Notes under the pieces: generated by a model
What the model was told of the DNA's origin: nothing
Databases searched by the model: none
Seen by the model: only the letters and a program-made list of their open reading frames with translations
Translations under genes and position numbers: made by a program
Assembly: GCA_051003795.1 (NCBI GenBank)
Contig: JBPCKZ010000237.1
Location: forward strand, 1-10,719
Direction: 5' to 3'
Source of the DNA: JALYXS01 sp051003795
Lineage (GTDB): Bacteria > Acidobacteriota > Terriglobia > Bryobacterales > Bryobacteraceae
DNA length: 10,719 bases
Part shown: positions 6,010 to 10,719 of the stretch, piece after piece
Position numbering within the stretch: position 1 is the first letter of the stretch
How the letters are laid out: each line of letters opens with the position of its first letter

Positions 6010-6639
6010 GTGGCGATTGAATTTTTCCGGCGGGCGTCCGGAAATCCCGGAAGGCTCGGGATTTTGTCCGGAGCCTTTAATCCGCCGACCCGCGCGCATT
6101 TGGCTCTTGCCCAATCGGGATTAAGCGCCGTCGATGAAGTGCTCTTTGTCTTGCCGCGCGTCTTCCCTCACAAGAATTTCGACGGACCCGGTTTTGAGGA
6201 TCGCGTGAAGATGCTTCTCGCCTGCACGGCGGGCGAGCCGCGCTTTTCGGTCGGCGCGGCGAAAGGCGGCTTATACGTCGAGATTGTGCGCGAGTGCCGC
6301 GGTCCGTATGGTTCCCGGACGGAAATTGCCGCTCTCTGCGGTCGCGATGCCGCCGAACGCATGGTAACGTGGGACTACGGCCACCCGGATGCGGCCAGAA
6401 GCATGCTCGAAGAATTCGAGATGCTGGTTGCTTCGCGCCATGGCAGCTACGAGCCGCCGGTTGAACTGCGCCATCGCATCCGGAATCTTCCGATAGACCC
6501 TGGATGCAGTGCCATCTCCGCCACCGAAGTGCGCGCGAGAATTCGCCGCGGCGATCCTTGGCGGCCCCTCGTTCCCGAGTCGATCGCGGAACTTGTGCGG
6601 GAACTTTATCCGCCCTCCCAATCGATATCCGAATCGTGA
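6010..6639 (+). CDS. NadD-like nucleotidyltransferase
   Basis: This 209-residue protein belongs to the cytidylyltransferase-like HIGH superfamily and most resembles nicotinate mononucleotide adenylyltransferase (NadD), which makes NAD from ATP and a nucleotide. The nucleotide-binding motif LGILSGAFNPPTRAH is at 16-30 and the second signature ISATEVRARIRRG at 169-181, with a normal C-terminal PESIAELVREL helix. The usual HxGH reads TRAH: the first His is Thr, which occurs in the superfamily, and Gly is Ala, which is less usual. The middle region (about 85-160) does not look like standard NadD, so the substrate is open. The start is uncertain (GTG 6010 or ATT 6016). It follows motB by 22 bases and is probably cotranscribed. 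It ends one base from the convergent DUF6807 gene. Confidence 0.75.
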   Translation: MAIEFFRRASGNPGRLGILSGAFNPPTRAHLALAQSGLSAVDEVLFVLPRVFPHKNFDGPGFEDRVKMLLACTAGEPRFSVGAAKGGLYVEIVRECRGPYGSRTEIAALCGRDAAERMVTWDYGHPDAARSMLEEFEMLVASRHGSYEPPVELRHRIRNLPIDPGCSAISATEVRARIRRGDPWRPLVPESIAELVRELYPPSQSISES

Positions 6640-6640
6640 A

Positions 6641-7603
6641 CTAACGCATTCCGGCGTATTCGTTGTATCTTTCCGCAATCCTGGCCGTGGTTGCGTCCCC
6701 CGGATGGACGATTACGCGATACCGGAAGCGCAGCTTCTCGCCAGGCCGTAGCGTCAAGCTTCCATTCGCGTTCTTATCGTTCGTAAAATCGCGCAAGCCG
6801 AAGATATTGGCCGCAAACAGGCCATAAGCGCGCGTGTGCCAATACGTTGGATGGCGCGGATTTCCGGGATGATCGAAAATCGCGATGCCCACTTTTTCGC
6901 CCTCGAGCTCGCCGTAATAGTCCATCCAGTTCGCGCGCTTGCCCCAGCACTCCGCCTCGCCTTTGCCGCCCGCGGAGTTGACCATCGTACCCGTCCGGGC
7001 CGGAGACGGCGGGCTGTTCTTTTGCGGATATTCGAGGCCCGCGGCGAGACGCATGGCGAAGGTACCCTCTTTGGTGTCGCCAAAAGTGGCCGGGACAAGC
7101 GCGGTGAGAGTGAGATCGAAATCGATTACGCGATCTTTCCCCGCATGGAACACCATGCCGCGCTTTTCGGTCAGCAGGAGTTTCCCGGAAGGCTCGCGCC
7201 ATTCGAAGGTCGCATCGACGGAACCGGTTTCGGCACCGCTTTTCAGGCGATCGACGCTTCTAACGACGATTCGCCCGATCTTCGGTTTGTCTTTATAAAA
7301 GGGGTCGGCCGACCAGAAATCGAAGCCGTTCACGTCGCCGTGGCCGAACCAGAGACCGCGATGATGCGGGTGGTCGGTGCTTTCCCCCTCCAACTTCTCC
7401 ATCGGAAAATGCCGCGTAACGATGGTCCCCGTCGCCGCCCGGAGTGGATGTAGATAGGGCTTGTACACGTCGGGGCCGTAAAATAATTCGGCGTAGGGTT
7501 TGCCGTCGATTTCAACCGCCACCCGATCCGTTCCCTGCGTGATTTTCACTTGGGCAATCAGGGGAATCCCGGCCAGCAGGGCGAGAAAAAGCGCCAGTTT
7601 CAT
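6641..7603 (-). CDS. Secreted DUF6807 (PmoA-family) protein
   Basis: This is a 320-residue exported protein of the family often labelled 'PmoA' (DUF6807). The name is misleading: it is unrelated to the particulate methane monooxygenase subunit. The ATG at 7603 gives a clean signal peptide, KLALFLALLAGIPLIAQ, with probable cleavage after AQ; an in-frame TTG at 7633 would add ten residues that spoil it. The hallmark DHPHHRGLWFGHGDVNGFDFW is at about 77-97, followed by a beta-rich body with GMVFHAGKDRVIDFDL and late motifs IFDHPGNPRHPTYWHTRAYGLFAANIFG. The body resembles a galactose-mutarotase-type sandwich rich in His, so carbohydrate or metal binding is plausible but not shown. Such proteins are common in acidobacteria and planctomycetes, often near sugar catabolism genes. 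No clear Shine-Dalgarno is visible. Confidence 0.88.
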   Translation of the reverse strand: MKLALFLALLAGIPLIAQVKITQGTDRVAVEIDGKPYAELFYGPDVYKPYLHPLRAATGTIVTRHFPMEKLEGESTDHPHHRGLWFGHGDVNGFDFWSADPFYKDKPKIGRIVVRSVDRLKSGAETGSVDATFEWREPSGKLLLTEKRGMVFHAGKDRVIDFDLTLTALVPATFGDTKEGTFAMRLAAGLEYPQKNSPPSPARTGTMVNSAGGKGEAECWGKRANWMDYYGELEGEKVGIAIFDHPGNPRHPTYWHTRAYGLFAANIFGLRDFTNDKNANGSLTLRPGEKLRFRYRVIVHPGDATTARIAERYNEYAGMR

Positions 7604-7625
7604 GTAAATCAGTAGATCATAAAGC

Positions 7626-8816
7626 GTGCTCAAAGGATTTTTGGGATTGGCCGCTGGCGGAACGACCGGCCCGGATTTGAGCGATATCTGCCTTCGCCGG
7701 ATACGGGAGCGCGATCGCGACGTTCGCGCGTGGGTAGTGGCTGCGCGACTCGCGTCAATCGGGCAGGGTCCGTTACGAGGTATTCCGTTTGGCGTGAAGG
7801 ATATTTTCGAAACGGCGGATTTCGGGACGGAGTATGGGTCTTCCCTCTATCGAGGACGCAAGAGCGGGACCGAGGCGGAACTGGTTGCCGTGCTGCGGAA
7901 ACTCGGAGCCGTCGCGCTCGGCAAAACCCATACGACCGCATTCGCCTATTTCGATCCGGCGCCGACCCGCAATCCGCGCGACCTCAACCGAACGCCGGGG
8001 GGAAGCTCGAGCGGCTCGGCCGCCGCGGTGGCCGACGGCATGGCGCCATTCGCGCTTGGCACGCAAACGCAAGGATCGATTTTGCGGCCCGCCTCGTATT
8101 GCGGCGTAGCGGGATTCAAGCCGAGCCGCGGACTCCTGCCCATGGCGGGAATCCTATCGTTCGCTCCATCGCTCGACACCGCCGGATTCTTCACCCAAAC
8201 GGCGGAGGACATGCAACTGCTCTGGACCTGCGCGGGTTTAGGCGCGGGCTCGGCGCCGGCCAGACGCATCGGAATCGTCACGCCCCTGCCCGGGGTCGTG
8301 GAGGCTGGCATGTCACGCGCCGTTGCCGCCGTAGCGGAACGGATCGGCGCCGAGACTATCGAATTGCCGCCGGGTTTTTGGCATCTCACCGCGTCCGTTC
8401 GAACAATCAACGATTACGAGGGTGCCCGGACCCATCAAGCGTTATGGCGGGAGCACGGATCGCGCATTGGAGAAAAACTGGCGGCGCTGGTGCAAGGGGG
8501 GCTTCGCATTCCGCAAGAGCGTTACCGGGAAGCGCGCGCTTTCGTGGATGAAATGCGAAAGCGCCTGCTGCCGCTTTACGGCGAGTACCCCGTCCTGCTC
8601 TCGCCGGCCGCCACCGGCCCCGCGCCGATGGGCTTGGCGTCCACCGGAGATCCAATCATGAATTCACCCTGGACCGCTCTTGGCGGCCCCGCCATTTCCG
8701 TGCCCATGCGAGTCGAAGGATTGCCGCTCGGCATGCAACTCACGGCAAATTTCGGCGAAGACGACCTGCTGCTCGCGACGGCCGTCAAAATCGAGCGCTC
8801 ATGCGAAGCAGCTTAA
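7626..8816 (+). CDS. Amidase signature family hydrolase
   Basis: This is a 396-residue amide hydrolase of the amidase signature family (GatA, AtzE, malonamidase, FAAH). The full Ser-cisSer-Lys triad is present. Lys58 lies in PFGVKDIFE, Ser127 in TPGGSSSGSAAAVADG and the nucleophile Ser151 in TQTQGSILRPASYCGVAGFKPS. The spacings of 69 and 24 residues equal those I recall for malonamidase E2 (K62, S131, S155). It is shorter than many members (450-500), mainly in the C-terminal half, but ends normally with LPLGMQLTANFGEDDLLLATA. It has no signal peptide, so it is cytoplasmic. Nothing around it suggests a GatCAB role, so small-molecule amide breakdown is likelier; the substrate cannot be read. 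The start is GTG at 7626; a TTG at 7647 with AAAGGA nine bases before it is an alternative. It is divergent from the DUF6807 gene by 22 bases. Confidence 0.9.
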   Translation: MLKGFLGLAAGGTTGPDLSDICLRRIRERDRDVRAWVVAARLASIGQGPLRGIPFGVKDIFETADFGTEYGSSLYRGRKSGTEAELVAVLRKLGAVALGKTHTTAFAYFDPAPTRNPRDLNRTPGGSSSGSAAAVADGMAPFALGTQTQGSILRPASYCGVAGFKPSRGLLPMAGILSFAPSLDTAGFFTQTAEDMQLLWTCAGLGAGSAPARRIGIVTPLPGVVEAGMSRAVAAVAERIGAETIELPPGFWHLTASVRTINDYEGARTHQALWREHGSRIGEKLAALVQGGLRIPQERYREARAFVDEMRKRLLPLYGEYPVLLSPAATGPAPMGLASTGDPIMNSPWTALGGPAISVPMRVEGLPLGMQLTANFGEDDLLLATAVKIERSCEAA

Positions 8817-9322
8817 CGCTCGCCGCGGTTCTTCTGCTCGCGGCCTGCAATCGCGATCCCTGGTATGCCCCGCCGCCGCAGCGTCACCCGGTTATGACCG
8901 ACGATCATCCGCGCGGACGGACGATCGGCATGGGCGATCCATCGGCCGACATGTACATCGTTCGCGACATCGGCCAAACAGTCGAAGGGGGTTTGTGGCG
9001 GTGGACCTATGAGCGTCCGGAACTTCGGTTTTGGCTCGATACAACGGCCAACCTGAAATTATCGGTCGAGTTCTCGTGCAGCGAACTGACGCTCCCAAAG
9101 ACCGGTCCGGTGACGATTTCGTTTTTCGTGAACGGACATTTATTAGGCGCGACGACTTGCGCGCGCCCCGGTTCCTACCGCTTCGAAAAGCCCGTCCCGC
9201 CGGCGTGGCTCGATGCGGCGAAACCGGACGCCGTCTCCGCGCGGGCGGACAAGCTCTGGACCGCGCCGTCCGATGGAAAAAAACTGGGATTTATACTGAT
9301 CCGGGCTGGATTTGTACCGTAG
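8801..9322 (+). CDS. Small hypothetical lipoprotein
   Basis: This 173-residue protein has a classical lipoprotein signal: MRSSLTLAAVLLLAACNRDP with lipobox LAAC and lipidated Cys16. The residue after Cys is Asn. I do not recognise the mature part. It has a proline-rich linker (YAPPPQRHP) and then a predicted beta-sandwich-like region with LRFWLDTTANLKLSVEF, VTISFFVNGHLLGATTC and GSYRFEKPVPPAWL. The 'NGxxxG ... PGxYxFxxPVP' pattern resembles small domains seen beside bacterial membrane glycosyltransferases, but this is only a likeness. The ATG lies inside the amidase end, with a 16-base overlap, so it is probably cotranscribed and translationally coupled; only a weak GAG is upstream. It converges on the phosphatase gene with 18 bases between stops. 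Confidence 0.8.
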   Translation: MRSSLTLAAVLLLAACNRDPWYAPPPQRHPVMTDDHPRGRTIGMGDPSADMYIVRDIGQTVEGGLWRWTYERPELRFWLDTTANLKLSVEFSCSELTLPKTGPVTISFFVNGHLLGATTCARPGSYRFEKPVPPAWLDAAKPDAVSARADKLWTAPSDGKKLGFILIRAGFVP

Positions 9323-9342
9323 GCGCGGGTGCTTCGGTTTTT
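9316..9342 (+). terminator. Weak possible terminator after lipoprotein
   Basis: ACCG (9316-9319) can pair with CGGT (9335-9338), and the run of T at 9338-9342 follows. The stem is short with a 15-base loop, partly strengthened by GGC/GCT inside. It overlaps both stop codons of the convergent genes. Little else fits in the 18-base gap, so transcription may simply run into the opposite gene. Confidence 0.25.
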
Positions 9343-10719
9343 AATTGCTCGAGAAAATTTCCGCGAGAACACGGCCCACGGAACCGCTCGGCGTTTCGAC
9401 TCCGAGCATTGCAGCGAGGGTAGGGGCGATGTCGTTCACCACGATCGGCTGGTAATAATTCCCAGCCTTGATTCCCGGCCCCATGAAGATGACCGGAACG
9501 TGCGAGTCGTAACCGAAGGTGGTTCCGTGGGTGGTGCCGTGCTGCGGGAAAAGCCAGTATGGCTCAAGCATCACATACAAGTCGGCACCGCGCCGGATGT
9601 AGAAACCGTTCATCACGCGGCGGCCGACCTGGTCTTCGAGCGTCGCGCCGTTCATCAACTGTTCCCGCGTAAAAACGCGGAGGATATGCGGAAGCGATTG
9701 CAGCGAATCCGCCGCGAGACGAGTGACTTCCGCGCGATCAAGCTTTTTTTCACGGATCAAATTCCAGTTCAGATAAATTGCGTGCTCGGTGTCCGCGGGG
9801 TTTGCGAACCAGTCTCCCGCGCCGTATTTCCCGGTCAGAGCGTCCTGAATGGCGCTCGTGACGGCGCCCGGAGGCATCCGCCCGCCCGGCATCTTGCGAG
9901 CCTGGCTGATTTCGGGCAGCGGCGCGACCCCGTGATCCGCCGTCATCACCACCAACACGTTTTGCAGGCCAACCTTTTGATCGAGGTAAGCGAACAGCTT
10001 CCCGAGCACGCGGTCCGTCCGGATCGAAATATCGTGCACTTCGGGCGAGTCCGGCCCGAGGGCGTGTCCCACATAGTCGTTGGACGAGAAGCTGACGGTG
10101 AGCAGGTCGGTGGTCCCGCGCTGCCCGAGTTGCTCGGACTCGATCGCACGCTCCGCAAAAGCCTCGACTAACTCATTGCCCCACGGGCTAGCCGGAACAC
10201 TCCCATAGAGCTTTTCGCCAGAAGCAAACTTCTTTCCCATCCAGACTTGTCCCGCATACTTGTCAGCCGGATGTGCCGCATCGAAATCTTTGACCCAGCC
10301 GGGCAGATCGGCAAAATAGAAACTGCTGCTCACGAAATTCCCGGTCTTCCCATCGAACCAATACGCGCCTTGGGCCATGTGTCCGGACGGCAGAATCGCC
10401 GCGCGATCCTTCAAGGACACTCCGATGACACGCGCCGCCGGATCGAAAATGCGCATCTCGTCGCCGATGGTGCTCACCAGAAGACGGCTGGGAGAAGATC
10501 CGGCGCCCCCTTTGCCGCCGAGCAGCTTGGTCTTATCGTCCTCGACGCTGGTGACTTGCCGGCCGGTATCGCGATCGAACCACTCGTTCCCGACGATGCC
10601 GCTGATCGAAGGCGTCGCCCCGCTCATGAACGTGCTGTGGCCGATGGCGGTAACGGTCGGAAACTGCTCGTAATGCGCGCTGGCGAAGTTGGCGCCTTTC
10701 GTCAGAAGAAGGTCGAACC
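9341..10719 (-). CDS. pafA: PafA-type alkaline phosphatase, 5' end outside window
   Basis: This is an alkaline phosphatase superfamily enzyme, probably a secreted phosphate monoesterase of the PafA type. The frame stays open to the right edge (458 complete codons visible); the signal peptide and first metal ligand lie outside, so an ATG at 10627 is internal. The nucleophile Thr is in TAIGHSTFMSG (codon 10649-10651), and Asn of VGNEWFD follows exactly 21 residues later, as for T79 and N100 of Elizabethkingia PafA. SLKDRAAI carries the Lys/Arg pair equivalent to K162/R164 that marks monoesterases over diesterases. Metal ligands are visible as SSNDYVGH (Asp and His four apart), TADHGV 47 residues on, and HGTTHGTT near the end; these spacings agree with PafA as I remember it. 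It would release phosphate outside the cytoplasm. Confidence 0.87.
   Translation of the reverse strand, partial: FDLLLTKGANFASAHYEQFPTVTAIGHSTFMSGATPSISGIVGNEWFDRDTGRQVTSVEDDKTKLLGGKGGAGSSPSRLLVSTIGDEMRIFDPAARVIGVSLKDRAAILPSGHMAQGAYWFDGKTGNFVSSSFYFADLPGWVKDFDAAHPADKYAGQVWMGKKFASGEKLYGSVPASPWGNELVEAFAERAIESEQLGQRGTTDLLTVSFSSNDYVGHALGPDSPEVHDISIRTDRVLGKLFAYLDQKVGLQNVLVVMTADHGVAPLPEISQARKMPGGRMPPGAVTSAIQDALTGKYGAGDWFANPADTEHAIYLNWNLIREKKLDRAEVTRLAADSLQSLPHILRVFTREQLMNGATLEDQVGRRVMNGFYIRRGADLYVMLEPYWLFPQHGTTHGTTFGYDSHVPVIFMGPGIKAGNYYQPIVVNDIAPTLAAMLGVETPSGSVGRVLAEIFSSN

Noticed and set aside
6836..7453. 205-codon plus-strand frame opposite the DUF6807 gene
   Set aside because: It is antisense to a well-supported family protein and has no recognisable motif.
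6641..7603. Particulate methane monooxygenase subunit, suggested by the common family label PmoA
   Set aside because: The DHPHHRGLWFGH signature, signal peptide and beta-rich soluble body are of DUF6807; there are no membrane helices of the true methane monooxygenase subunit.
7730..8551. 273-codon plus-strand frame inside the amidase
   Set aside because: It is a frame-shifted reading of the amidase gene, with low-complexity Arg/Gly-rich translation and no membrane, signal or domain features.
9329..10171. 280-codon open frame on the plus strand opposite the phosphatase
   Set aside because: Its translation is rich in Arg, His and Asp with no domain pattern, and the opposite strand encodes a phosphatase with all catalytic motifs. 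It is an antisense artefact of high GC.

Overview
This 10.7 kb window is a GC-rich, densely coding bacterial chromosome segment. It most resembles a soil acidobacterium of the Bryobacterales/Solibacter type. That placement is an inference from gene content: Tad pilus genes, a DUF6807 ('PmoA') secreted protein, a PafA-type phosphatase and many short lipoproteins. A palindromic repeat at the left edge also reminds me of dispersed repeats in that group. There are no rRNA or tRNA genes, CRISPR arrays, insertion sequences or phage genes, and no clear sign of recent transfer.

Left region (1-4155, minus strand): a Tad/Flp type IVb pilus operon. In transcription order it holds a DUF192 gene, a TadD-like TPR lipoprotein (ATGA overlap with DUF192), the Flp pilin, a 504-residue polytopic membrane protein resembling a GT-C glycosyltransferase, and cpaB (one base after the membrane protein). 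Beyond cpaB the window edge carries two short perfect palindromes 21 bp apart.

Middle region (4156-6639, plus strand): a 113-bp divergent control region, then motA and motB, then a NadD-like nucleotidyltransferase. The control region contains an almost perfect flagellar sigma-28 promoter, GAAAGTTT-N11-GCCGATAA, 15 bases before motA. MotA has R90, E98, P173 and P222 at the same residue numbers as E. coli MotA. MotB has the channel Asp (D34) and a complete OmpA-like peptidoglycan-binding domain. Motility (stator) and surface attachment (Tad pilus) are therefore transcribed away from one shared control region.

Right region (6641-10719): a secreted DUF6807 protein (minus), a divergent amidase-signature hydrolase with its complete Ser-Ser-Lys triad (plus), a small lipoprotein overlapping the amidase end (plus), and the 3' part of a PafA-type alkaline phosphatase (minus) that runs off the right edge. 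These look like ordinary secreted or hydrolytic housekeeping and scavenging functions.

I see no convincing wholly new system. The best observations are the sigma-28 promoter, the back-to-back pilus/stator arrangement, the membrane glycosyltransferase-like gene inside the pilus operon, and the edge palindromes.
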